A stretch of 16,583 nucleotides of DNA from UBA3818 sp051881895 (GCA_051881895.1 JBJEQT010000057.1:1-16583), one strand, 5' to 3'. Positions 1 through 6,296 are shown, counted from the first letter of the stretch. Made by a program: numbers and translations. The notes: generated by a model from the sequence alone, not told the origin.

Positions 1-301
1 CAACATTTACCCGTTGAAGAACGGCGTTGATTTCTTGGGCTTTCATACGTATTTGACGGAAAGCGGCGCGGTGATCCGCAAGGTGCGCCGCCGGAGTAAA
101 AACAACATGAAGCGGAAGTTGAAGAAATTTGCCAGCCTTCGAGCGGCGGGACGGATTGACGATAAAACGATCGAACAATCTTATCAAAGCTGGAGGGGAC
201 ACGCTTCAAAGGGTAATTGCTATCACTTGATCCGGCGCACGGATCATTATTACAACAGCTTATTCAAACCAAAGGAGGAAAAACCATGTCGCAATCAATA
301 A
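1..301 (+). CDS. DGR-type reverse transcriptase, C-terminal end (cut by window edge)
   Basis: The frame is open from base 2 and has no credible start of its own; the TTG at 14 is an internal Leu codon. The visible ~99 residues read NIYPLKNGVDFLGFHTYLT, then a basic stretch KVRRRSKNNMKRKLKKF and YQSWRGHASKGNCYHLI. This is the thumb/C-terminal signature I associate with RNA-directed DNA polymerases of diversity-generating retroelements in Firmicutes phages. The catalytic YADD-type motif would lie upstream of the window. The enzyme copies a template-repeat RNA with errors at adenines, and the cDNA replaces the variable region of a target gene. The stop codon overlaps the next gene by 16 nt, and that gene carries the expected target domain, which supports a DGR rather than a group II intron. 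A retron or other RT is less likely. Confidence 0.82.
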   Translation, partial: NIYPLKNGVDFLGFHTYLTESGAVIRKVRRRSKNNMKRKLKKFASLRAAGRIDDKTIEQSYQSWRGHASKGNCYHLIRRTDHYYNSLFKPKEEKPCRNQ

Positions 302-2025
302 GCAATTTGGCAGTCGGCGCGAAGATTGAAGTTCCGGTTCTTTCGGCGTATCAATCCCGCTTCGGCGCGAAGCTGGTTTTCAAGATCGCGGACAAGAACC
401 ACAGCGGCTACCCTGCAAATTCGGTTACGCTGATAACCGAAAAGATTATCCAGCTTATGTGTTTTGACGCGATCGAAGCGAACAACAGCAACAGCGACCG
501 GAAACAATACGGCAATAACCGATATTTGCATTCAAACCTTCTGCAATGGCTGAACAGCAACGCGGCGGCGGGCGCATGGTACAGCGCACAGCACAGCGCG
601 GACGCGCCGCCCACAAACGCGAACGTATACAGCAATTACAACGAATACGACGCGTGGGCGGGCTTCCTTGCTATGCTTGAACCGAAGTTCGTTGCGGAGC
701 TTTTGGACACTACGCAGACGGTTGTTAAAAACACCGTAACCGACGGCGGCAGTTACGAAACCGTAACTTCAAAAATGTTCCTTGCGTCTACCACCGAAGT
801 GGGACTTGCAAACGAAAACAGTATCGCCGAAGGTTCGCTTCTTGCCCTGTTCAGCAACGACGCTTCCCGCGTCGCGTATCCGACTTCCGAATGCGTGAGC
901 AATTCGGAATACACAAATACCAGCTTCGCAACATCGAAGGGCTGGTATTGGTGGCTTCGCACGCCTCATTCGTCGTACGCCCGCCACGTCCGCGCTGTCT
1001 ACACGGACGGCACGCTGGACTACTACTACGCGTACGGCGGCTACAGGGGCGTTCGCCCGCTTTGTAATCTATCATCTTCAATCTTGGTATCTGATACCAC
1101 AAACGCAGATGGTAATTACGAAATTATCTACAATAGCGCGCCTTCCGCGCCTTCCGGTATCACCGCGCCCGCACAGGCATACAGCGGACAGAATATCGAA
1201 GTATCTTGCGCGGCGGCGACCGATCCGGACGGCGACGCGCTGACATACTGCTTTGAACGTTCCTACAACAGCGGAGCGTGGACAGAAGTTCAGAGTTCCG
1301 CCGCAAGAACCTTCACGGAAGCAGTTTCGACCGCGTGGAACACGCTAAAATACCGCGTCCGCGCACTTGACAGCGCGGGCAATTATTCCGCGTATACCAC
1401 AAGCGGCGATATTGCCGTAATTCACAATCAGCCGCCCGTTATCAGCGGCGCAAATGCTGATCTTGGCGTGAAGCGCGAGGGCTTCACCTACGAATACAGC
1501 GTGACCGATCCCGACGCGGACGTTGTAACCGTCGTCGAAAAGATCGACGGCGCAGTTCATGCGACGAAGAATAACGTTGCGCTGGGCGAAACGCAGACGC
1601 TTTCCGTTATCGACGACAGCTTCACGGCGCTTTCAAACGCGATCCACACAATCACGATCACGGCGACCGACAGCGCGGGAAATAGCGCCGTCCGTACATT
1701 GACCTTTACGAAGGCGATCGACGGCTTCGTTATTACGCTGACCGAACCGCTGGAAGCGGAGAGCCAGCCGACACGCTGTAATATCACAGTAACGCGCGAT
1801 ATTCCGGCGGGCGGCGAATTCAAGGTTGAAGCAACGAACAATCCGTTTGACGCTTCCCCCGTTTGGGAGGATTGCACGAACGCCGTTATTTCCGGACACG
1901 CCCACGTATTTGAAAATACGATGAACACGGCGGCACAATACGGCTTGAATATCCGTGTAACAGTAAAGCGCGGAACGGCGCTGACAAATTGCTGGGTATC
2001 GGGGATCGGGGGTAACTTTGAATGA
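286..2025 (+). CDS. DGR target: phage tail/adhesion protein, DUF6273-like domain plus Ig-like repeats
   Basis: The start is the ATG at 286, with AAAGGAGG seven bases upstream; the open frame reaches back to 217 without an RBS. The product has 579 residues. Residues ~10-265 resemble DUF6273, a C-type-lectin-like fold, ending in WYWWLRTP (220-227), a Tyr/Gly/Arg-rich stretch and GVRPLCNL (255-262). Similar 'WWLR-P ... GVRP' segments are known DGR targets. Residues ~284-380 and ~381-478 are fibronectin/Ig-like modules (ATDPDGDALTY; NQPPVISG; HTITITATDSAGN), as in Firmicutes phage tail proteins. A last ~100 residues form a third beta-rich module. It probably sits at the tail tip and binds the host surface. 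It is translationally coupled to the RT before it and overlaps the next gene by 4 nt. The putative variable region is in the middle of the protein rather than at its C-terminus. Confidence 0.8.
   Translation: MSQSISNLAVGAKIEVPVLSAYQSRFGAKLVFKIADKNHSGYPANSVTLITEKIIQLMCFDAIEANNSNSDRKQYGNNRYLHSNLLQWLNSNAAAGAWYSAQHSADAPPTNANVYSNYNEYDAWAGFLAMLEPKFVAELLDTTQTVVKNTVTDGGSYETVTSKMFLASTTEVGLANENSIAEGSLLALFSNDASRVAYPTSECVSNSEYTNTSFATSKGWYWWLRTPHSSYARHVRAVYTDGTLDYYYAYGGYRGVRPLCNLSSSILVSDTTNADGNYEIIYNSAPSAPSGITAPAQAYSGQNIEVSCAAATDPDGDALTYCFERSYNSGAWTEVQSSAARTFTEAVSTAWNTLKYRVRALDSAGNYSAYTTSGDIAVIHNQPPVISGANADLGVKREGFTYEYSVTDPDADVVTVVEKIDGAVHATKNNVALGETQTLSVIDDSFTALSNAIHTITITATDSAGNSAVRTLTFTKAIDGFVITLTEPLEAESQPTRCNITVTRDIPAGGEFKVEATNNPFDASPVWEDCTNAVISGHAHVFENTMNTAAQYGLNIRVTVKRGTALTNCWVSGIGGNFE
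943..1070 (+). other. Putative DGR variable region (VR) within the tail protein
   Basis: Between the conserved WWLRTP and GVRPLCNL codons, many codons have the form NNC: tac, cgc, cac, gac, ggc, with a run of three tac at 1021-1029. This is what results when AAC codons of a template repeat are altered at their two adenines. The encoded residues (Tyr, Gly, Asp, Arg, His, Ala) are typical of lectin-fold DGR binding sites. The GC-rich end gttcgcccgctttgt (1051-1065) would be the conserved 3' anchor where homing initiates. The template repeat itself is not in this window, so the limits are estimates. Confidence 0.65.
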
Positions 2026-2564
2026 GTGTAACGCATAACAAAAACGGCGGCGGTAACGCCGCGCTCAAAAAAGAGGTTGAAGCAGTAAAGGCGGCGGAAG
2101 CAAACAACGCCGCCTTGCTTTCCATTTCCTTCAAAGCGCAGATCGTGCAGGATCGCGCGGCGAATACGAATGTCATTACTGACGAAATGATCCTTCAATC
2201 GGCGGAGTTTATCGCATACGACGAATTCAAGGATAAGCACGCATACAACACGATCGGCGAAATCTTCAAATACGGCGATTATTATTACGAAGTTATCGCG
2301 CCGCACACTTCAAACGTTGCCGCGTATCCCGTCGAAACGACCTTCGCATATTATCGCCATATCGAGATCAGCGCAAGCGGCACGATCGACGATCCGATCC
2401 CGTATCCGGAAACGGCGGGAATTGTCGTCAACGTTGAAGCGGGTAAATATTACAGCTACAAAGGCGAAGTTTACCTTGCAACGGCTGATATGCCTAATTG
2501 CGTATATCCGCCCGACACGGCGGGTATGTGGCAATGGGAGAAAGTAAACAGCGGGGAGGAATAA
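2022..2564 (+). CDS. Phage protein downstream of tail fibre, possible carbohydrate-binding module
   Basis: The gene encodes 180 residues. Its ATG overlaps the preceding stop codon (ATGA), so translation is coupled. The N-terminus contains a Lys/Glu/Ala-rich, probably helical stretch (residues ~12-35). The rest is rich in aromatic residues. The C-terminal part, AGKYYSYKGEVYLATADM followed by PPDTAGMWQWEKV, resembles the short carbohydrate-binding (CBM5/12-like) module often found in Firmicutes tail-fibre accessory proteins. A similar aromatic segment, GEIFKYGDYYYEVIAPHTS, lies near residues 78-97, so two related modules may be present. Position right after the tail adhesin suggests a fibre partner or chaperone. 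I recognise the type and not a named family, so the function is inferred. Confidence 0.7.
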   Translation: MSVTHNKNGGGNAALKKEVEAVKAAEANNAALLSISFKAQIVQDRAANTNVITDEMILQSAEFIAYDEFKDKHAYNTIGEIFKYGDYYYEVIAPHTSNVAAYPVETTFAYYRHIEISASGTIDDPIPYPETAGIVVNVEAGKYYSYKGEVYLATADMPNCVYPPDTAGMWQWEKVNSGEE

Positions 2565-2567
2565 CAC

Positions 2568-2870
2568 ATGGGCGAAACTGTGATGACCGTTCTTTCCGTT
2601 GTTAGTACCGTATGCGCTATTGTATTCGGGTACGTCGCTTTCGTCCGCAACAGGGACAGCGACAAAGCCAAAGAAGCAAAGAGCGACGCAACAATTCTTA
2701 CGGAATTGGGCTACATCAAAGGCGGCATTGACGACGTAAAGGCAGAACAGCGGGAACAGCGAAAGACGAATACCGATTTCGTCGGAAGGCTTGTTTCCGT
2801 TGAAGCGTCTGCAAAACAGGCGCACAAGCGACTTGACCATATCGAACAAAGAATGGATCAAACAGAGTAA
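2568..2870 (+). CDS. XhlA-like membrane-anchored coiled-coil protein
   Basis: This 100-residue protein starts at ATG 2568 behind a GGGGAGGA site. Residues ~5-26 form one hydrophobic segment (VMTVLSVVSTVCAIVFGYVAF). The rest is charged and helical with heptad-like spacing, ending VSVEASAKQAHKRLDHIEQR. This layout, just upstream of an endolysin, matches the haemolysin XhlA-type proteins of Bacillus PBSX and many Firmicutes phages. Those proteins help the holin and lysin act at the membrane. The N-terminal rather than C-terminal membrane segment is a variation, so a tail or lysis role cannot be assigned firmly. A strong hairpin terminator follows the stop codon. Confidence 0.65.
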   Translation: MGETVMTVLSVVSTVCAIVFGYVAFVRNRDSDKAKEAKSDATILTELGYIKGGIDDVKAEQREQRKTNTDFVGRLVSVEASAKQAHKRLDHIEQRMDQTE

Positions 2871-2878
2871 CAGGACAG

Positions 2879-2907
2879 CGGCGGGGGCTTCCCCGCCGTT
2901 TTCTTTT
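2879..2907 (+). terminator. Rho-independent terminator between XhlA-like gene and endolysin
   Basis: A perfect 8-bp GC-rich stem (cggcgggg at 2879-2886, ccccgccg at 2891-2898) with a 4-nt loop is followed by ttttctttt. It would end the tail-gene transcript, or cut it down, just before the endolysin. I see no promoter in the 17 bases left before the endolysin, so read-through is implied. Confidence 0.85.
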
Positions 2908-2924
2908 ATCCGAAGGAGGTACAA

Positions 2925-4472
2925 ATGGCACTTAAAGGCAACACCGACGAAGCGCGAATATGGAATTTTTGTATCGCGCAGGGATTGACCGAAGCGGGCG
3001 CGGCGGGATTGATGGGCAATCTTTACGCCGAAAGCGCGCTTAATCCGAAGAACCTTCAAAACAGCTACGAAAAGAAGCTGGAACACACGAACGACAGCTA
3101 CACGGCGGCGGTTGACAACGGAACATACGAAAACTTCGTGCGCGATTGCGCGGGCTACGGGCTGGCGCAATGGACGTATTGGAGCAGGAAGGAAGCGTTG
3201 CTTTCCTTCGCCCGTTCCGAAGGCGCGTCGATCGGCGATCTTGAAATGCAGTTGAAATTCTGCTTCAAGGAGCTTTCGACCGGATACAAAACTGTATTGA
3301 ACACGCTTAAAACCGCAACGACCGTTCGCGCCGCTTCTGATAGCGTGCTTCTGAAATTCGAGCGTCCGGCGGATATGAGCGAAGCCGCGCAGGAACGCCG
3401 CGCCAGCTACGGGCAAAAGTATTTCGATAAATACGCCGGAGCGGGCGACACCGAAAAGAAGGAGGAAAACAAGGTGGGCAAGATGAAAAGCGCCGTATTT
3501 GTCGAAAAGCTGATCGAAATTGCGAAGAATTACAAGACGCTTTACGTTATGGGGTGCTTCGGCGCGCCCATGAACGCGACGAACAAACAGCGATACACCA
3601 CAAATCACAAGTACAACAAGGACGCAACGCGAACCGCTATGATTAACGCCGCAAGCGCCGATACATTCGGCTTCGATTGCGTTTGTTTAATCAAGGGCGT
3701 TTTGTGGGGCTGGAGCGGCGACGCTTCCAAACGTTACGGCGGCGCAGGATATGCCGTGAACAACGTTCCGGACATTGGCGCGGATCAGATGATTAAAGTT
3801 TGTTCCGGCGTTACGACCGATTTTTCAAAAATCGAAGTCGGCGAAGCGTTGTGGTGCGAAGGACATATCGGCGTATATATCGGCGACGGGCTGGGCGTAG
3901 AATGTACGCCGCGCTGGGATAACGACGTTCAGATTACAGCCGTCGCGAACATCGGAAGCAAAACCGGATACAATGCCCGAACATGGAAGAAGCACGGCAA
4001 ATTACCGTACATCGACTATGCGGGGGCGGCAACGGATACGAACGTTCCGGCAGAAAAGCCCAGCACTACGGTGCAGGGCTTCAAGATCGGCGATATTGTG
4101 GACTTCAAGGGCAACACGCATTACACGAACGCGAACGCTTCGAGCGGGAAGCCTTGTCGTTCCGGCAAAGCGAAGATCACAAGCATTTACAGCAAAGGCA
4201 AACACAAATACCACGTTGTCGCCGTCAAGGGCGGCGGATCGAACGTGTACGGCTGGGTGGACGCGGCAGACCTTGACGGCGCGGAGGAAATCAAAGCCGG
4301 AAGCAAAGTACGCGTGAAGGAAGGCGCAAAAACCTATACAGGCGGGCGGCTTGCTTCCTTCGTCTACAAGCGCGATCACATCGTAAAGGAGATCAACGGC
4401 AAGCGTGCCGTTATCACTTACGGCGGCGTTGTCGTCGCGGCAGTAAACACCGACGATCTAACGCTGGTATAA
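2925..4472 (+). CDS. Modular phage endolysin: lysozyme + NlpC/P60-like peptidase + SH3-like repeats
   Basis: This 515-residue protein starts at ATG 2925 behind GAAGGAGGT. Residues ~10-125 match the phage tail lysozyme family (Phage_lysozyme2): AAGLMGNLYAESALNP with probable catalytic Glu36, and GYGLAQWTYWSRK. Such domains cut the glycan backbone. A Lys/Glu-rich linker (176-184) follows. Residues ~187-365 look like an NlpC/P60 or CHAP-type amidase/peptidase, with Cys252 in TFGFDCVCLIKG and His314 in CEGHIGVYIGDG as likely catalytic pair. Residues ~385-450 and ~456-515 are two SH3-like wall-binding repeats. There is no signal peptide, so export depends on the holin. An excellent second ribosome-binding site lies inside the linker (see 3459-3476). 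Having both enzymes in one protein is normal for lysins of Gram-positive phages. Confidence 0.9.
   Translation: MALKGNTDEARIWNFCIAQGLTEAGAAGLMGNLYAESALNPKNLQNSYEKKLEHTNDSYTAAVDNGTYENFVRDCAGYGLAQWTYWSRKEALLSFARSEGASIGDLEMQLKFCFKELSTGYKTVLNTLKTATTVRAASDSVLLKFERPADMSEAAQERRASYGQKYFDKYAGAGDTEKKEENKVGKMKSAVFVEKLIEIAKNYKTLYVMGCFGAPMNATNKQRYTTNHKYNKDATRTAMINAASADTFGFDCVCLIKGVLWGWSGDASKRYGGAGYAVNNVPDIGADQMIKVCSGVTTDFSKIEVGEALWCEGHIGVYIGDGLGVECTPRWDNDVQITAVANIGSKTGYNARTWKKHGKLPYIDYAGAATDTNVPAEKPSTTVQGFKIGDIVDFKGNTHYTNANASSGKPCRSGKAKITSIYSKGKHKYHVVAVKGGGSNVYGWVDAADLDGAEEIKAGSKVRVKEGAKTYTGGRLASFVYKRDHIVKEINGKRAVITYGGVVVAAVNTDDLTLV
3459..3476 (+). promoter_or_regulatory. Internal ribosome-binding site and GTG start within the endolysin
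   Basis: AAGGAGG at 3459-3465 lies eight bases before an in-frame GTG (3474-3476), with an in-frame ATG at 3483. The site sits exactly in the linker between the lysozyme and peptidase domains. Initiation here would give a 332-residue product with the peptidase and both SH3-like repeats. The Lys-Glu-Glu-rich linker itself favours AAGGAGG by codon choice, so use of the site is an inference. Confidence 0.5.
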
Positions 4473-4481
4473 CGCAATTCT

Positions 4482-4518
4482 AACGCGCGAAACGCGTTGC
4501 ACAACGCGCGGGCGCGTT
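4482..4518 (+). other. Two tandem hairpins between endolysin and holin genes
   Basis: Two copies of the same stem follow one another: aacgcg/cgcgtt at 4482-4487/4493-4498 and again at 4503-4508/4513-4518. Because all four arms match, the first left arm can also pair with the last right arm, giving alternative folds. No T-tract follows, and the next gene's AGGAAGGGGG site begins a few bases later. An RNA-processing, stability or translation-control element is more likely than a terminator. Confidence 0.55.
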
Positions 4519-4535
4519 AAAGGAAGGGGGACAAA

Positions 4536-4841
4536 ATGGCAAAACGAAAATACAAAGGGAAGCACACGAAGAAACGCGGCTTCCTTGCTGACGAACGCTT
4601 CGCAACGCGGTTCATCGTTGCGATCGGAATTACAACGCTGATCTTCATTGCCGCGCAGTATGTTTCATTTCTTGTCACAGGCATGGAACAAACGGTATTG
4701 ATCGAATGGTATTTCCGCGCCGTCGTGATTGAATGCGGCGCAATGATGGCGAAGAGGATCGCCGAAGTTGTCGTCGGACGTATCAAGAAAAAAGAACAAA
4801 TCGAAGTAACAGAAAGCGAGGATACAAACAATGACTATTGA
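4536..4841 (+). CDS. Small phage membrane protein of the lysis cassette
   Basis: This 101-residue protein starts at ATG 4536 behind AGGAAGGGGG. The N-terminus is strongly basic (MAKRKYKGKHTKKRGF). A clear membrane segment covers residues ~26-48 (FIVAIGITTLIFIAAQYVSF). A second, weaker and amphipathic segment covers ~55-80, and the C-terminus is charged. The gene overlaps the following holin gene by 11 nt, so the two are co-translated. It could be a holin partner, an antiholin or a membrane accessory protein. I do not recognise the family by name. The basic N-terminus in the cytoplasm fits an inside-first topology. Confidence 0.7.
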   Translation: MAKRKYKGKHTKKRGFLADERFATRFIVAIGITTLIFIAAQYVSFLVTGMEQTVLIEWYFRAVVIECGAMMAKRIAEVVVGRIKKKEQIEVTESEDTNNDY

Positions 4842-5163
4842 TCTTAACGTGATTATTGAAGCCGTTATCATGCTGATCGCGGCTATTATTTCCGCCGTCG
4901 TGATCCCTTGGATCAGAAGCAAGACTTCCGCCGCACAGTTCGAGCAGATCGAAATGTGGGTAACGGTTGCCGTCGAAGCCGCCGAACAGATTTACACCGG
5001 AAGCGGCAGGGGCGCGGAAAAGAAAGCGTATGTTATCGACTTCTTGACCGAAAAGGGCTTCAAGATCGACGCGGACAGCTTGGACAAACTTATTGAAGCC
5101 GCCGTCTTTGATCTTCCTGCATATTTCGGCGTTATTGAAGAGGGGCAGACCGAAGGCGAATAA
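4831..5163 (+). CDS. Phage holin, LLH family
   Basis: This 110-residue protein has one N-terminal membrane segment (residues ~7-27, VIIEAVIMLIAAIISAVVIPW). A helical segment QIEMWVTVAVEAAEQIYTGS, then KKAYVIDFLTEKGFKID and LIEAAV follow. This is the pattern of the Lactobacillus phage LL-H holin family (Phage_holin_6_1), where 'A-E-Q-hydrophobic ... GAEKKAYV...FL...G' recurs. It forms the membrane lesion that releases the signal-less endolysin. Its position after the endolysin reverses the common holin-then-lysin order. It starts inside the preceding gene (ATG 4831, 11-nt overlap) and is the last gene of the rightward late block. Confidence 0.82.
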   Translation: MTIDLNVIIEAVIMLIAAIISAVVIPWIRSKTSAAQFEQIEMWVTVAVEAAEQIYTGSGRGAEKKAYVIDFLTEKGFKIDADSLDKLIEAAVFDLPAYFGVIEEGQTEGE

Positions 5164-5165
5164 AG

Positions 5166-5203
5166 AACCGCCGCGCGTCTTTCCCCCTTCACGCGTAGCG
5201 GTT
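5166..5203 (+). other. Hairpin just after the holin stop codon
   Basis: An outer stem aaccgc/gcggtt (5166-5171/5198-5203) encloses an inner stem cgcgt/acgcg (5174-5178/5191-5195) and a pyrimidine-rich loop. A short tttaatt follows. It may protect the 3' end of the late mRNA or act as a weak first terminator before the strong one at 5221. Confidence 0.45.
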
Positions 5204-5220
5204 TAATTGACACAAAACAT

Positions 5221-5263
5221 AATCCCCCGTGCGGGCTTTCGAGCCTTCACGGGGGATTTTTTT
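5221..5263. terminator. Strong terminator between convergent holin and HIRAN genes
   Basis: An 11-bp perfect outer stem (aatcccccgtg at 5221-5231, cacgggggatt at 5248-5258) holds an inner ggct-ttcg-agcc hairpin. The rightward side has a run of seven or more T bases, the leftward side a weaker T-rich stretch. It should end the late transcript strongly and may also serve the leftward gene. Confidence 0.88.
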
Positions 5264-5270
5264 ATTTGGT

Positions 5271-5798
5271 TCAGATTTTGCGAAAACGAATGATGATTTC
5301 AGCGCCGTAAATATCATTTTTCCCGCAATATGCTTCGATATGCGTTACGCCGTCGCAACGATCGAAGTTATCTTCGACAAATTGCGCGTGTTCGGCGGGT
5401 ACGTATCCGGCTTTTTCGCCGTTGAGCATTACAGCGAAAGCGGGCTTTCCTTCGTATTCGCCGCGTTCAAGCGTGACTTCGGCGGCGTTCTTGTCGAAGG
5501 GTTCGTCCTTCCAATACAGACGGCGCAGGATCGTTTGACGGCTTTTCCGTCCGTCTTTGAATGTAACGCCCGCGATCTTTGTTCGTATGAATTCATACGG
5601 GCTATCGTCGGCGGGTGCTGGAGAGGAAACGGCGGGCGCTTCCTTCGGCTTTTTGTGTTGCCTATATCCGAGGAAGGCAAGCACGGCGGCGATCGCAACG
5701 CCGCAAACAAATTCGCCGATCCCGTCCGGCAGGAATGTAAACGAACACGCAAGGAACAGCGCGGCGGCGATCCATAGCGCGATAACGGATTTCTTCAA
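5271..5798 (-). CDS. Membrane-anchored HIRAN-domain protein (prophage moron)
   Basis: The likely start is TTG at 5798, preceded on its strand by GGAAGGGGG. The product has 175 residues. Two hydrophobic segments (residues ~4-22 and ~28-44) form a hairpin anchor. A Pro/Ala-rich linker follows (~50-66). Residues ~70-172 resemble a HIRAN domain: TKIAGVTF near the start, then EVTLERGEYEGKPAFAVML and GEKAGYVPAEHAQFVED. HIRAN domains of helicases such as HLTF bind DNA ends, and standalone versions occur in bacteria and phages. The gene runs against all its neighbours and has its own near-consensus promoter, so it is probably expressed in the lysogen. Superinfection exclusion or defence against incoming DNA is a guess from position and topology. 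Confidence 0.72.
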   Translation of the reverse strand: MKKSVIALWIAAALFLACSFTFLPDGIGEFVCGVAIAAVLAFLGYRQHKKPKEAPAVSSPAPADDSPYEFIRTKIAGVTFKDGRKSRQTILRRLYWKDEPFDKNAAEVTLERGEYEGKPAFAVMLNGEKAGYVPAEHAQFVEDNFDRCDGVTHIEAYCGKNDIYGAEIIIRFRKI

Positions 5799-5862
5799 GG
5801 TGTATCCCCCTTCCGATTGTAAATTTTATTTGAATAGTTCGCCCATTCTGACCATTAACACA

Positions 5863-5891
5863 ATTATACGCCTTTAATGCGCTAAAATCAA
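5863..5891 (-). promoter_or_regulatory. Sigma-A-type promoter of the HIRAN gene
   Basis: On the minus strand TTGATT (5891-5886) and TATAAT (5868-5863) are separated by exactly 17 bases. Transcription would start about 55-60 bases before the TTG start codon. The -10 region lies in AAAGGCGTATAAT, which occurs identically at the hicA promoter. Confidence 0.8.
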
Positions 5892-5951
5892 GAATAAAGC
5901 GGAATATTCACACATAATTTGCAAATAATAAGAATTAAGAGGGCTTGAAGC

Positions 5952-6197
5952 ATGAAAATATATGATTACGGCGGGAAAAAGAACATTTGCGGCGACCGAT
6001 TACGGGAAGCCCGCGTTGTAAAGAGGTTACGACAAGAGGATTTAGCCGCCCGAATACAGTTGAAGGGCGTAAACATGGAGCGGGACAGCATAAGCAGAAT
6101 TGAGATCGGAACGCGCTTCGTATCTGATTTCGAGTTAAAGACATTCGCGGAAGTGCTGGGCGTTTCGGTAAATTGGCTTTTAGGCATAGACGAATAA
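5952..6197 (+). CDS. XRE-family HTH repressor
   Basis: This 81-residue protein starts at ATG 5952, eight bases after AAGAGGG. Residues ~14-76 form a Cro/C1-type helix-turn-helix domain: GDRLREARVVKRLRQEDLAA, then DSISRIEIGTRFVSDFELKT and the closing LGVSVNWLLGIDE, which is characteristic of XRE proteins. No dimerisation or RecA-cleavage domain follows, so it is a minimal regulator. It lies between the leftward HIRAN gene and the rightward hicAB operon. It is a candidate to bind the related motifs at both promoters. I see no strong rightward promoter in the 153 bases before it. It may be an accessory regulator and not the main lysogeny repressor, which could lie outside the window. Confidence 0.88.
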   Translation: MKIYDYGGKKNICGDRLREARVVKRLRQEDLAARIQLKGVNMERDSISRIEIGTRFVSDFELKTFAEVLGVSVNWLLGIDE

Positions 6198-6229
6198 CGG
6201 CGGCGGGAATGATCCCGTCGTCGTTTTAT
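6197..6229 (+). terminator. Terminator after the XRE gene
   Basis: A 12-bp stem (6197-6208 with 6213-6224, including two G-T pairs) around loop atga is followed by ttttatt. It begins at the last base of the XRE stop codon and isolates that gene from hicAB. Confidence 0.82.
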
Positions 6230-6242
6230 TATTGGGCGCACA

Positions 6243-6296
6243 AAATGCGTATTTATTTTTGCGAAAACTATTGACAAATGCGTATAAAAGGCGTAT
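6243..6296 (+). repeat. Direct repeats overlapping the hicAB promoter (candidate operator)
   Basis: aaatgcgtat occurs at 6243-6252 and 6276-6285, and the variant aaaggcgtat at 6287-6296. The last two are 11 bases apart, one helical turn, and cover the spacer and start of the -10 box. The variant also occurs on the minus strand at 5875-5866, in the HIRAN promoter. HicB or the XRE protein could bind here. Confidence 0.5.

Noticed and set aside
217..285. Upstream extension of the tail protein start
   Set aside because: No ribosome-binding site before 217, while ATG 286 has an ideal one; the extension reads the RT gene in another frame.
1557..2306. 249-codon open frame on the minus strand opposite the tail protein
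   Set aside because: No ribosome-binding site or motif, and it crosses the boundary of two well-supported rightward genes.
2310..3608. 432-codon open frame on the minus strand
   Set aside because: It lies opposite the XhlA-like gene, the endolysin and part of the gene before them, all of which have ribosome-binding sites and family motifs. Its translation shows no domain I recognise. GC-rich codons opposite produce such frames.
5799..5951. Rightward promoter for the XRE gene
   Set aside because: A cataat box at 5913 has no acceptable -35 at 16-18 bases, so I do not call it.
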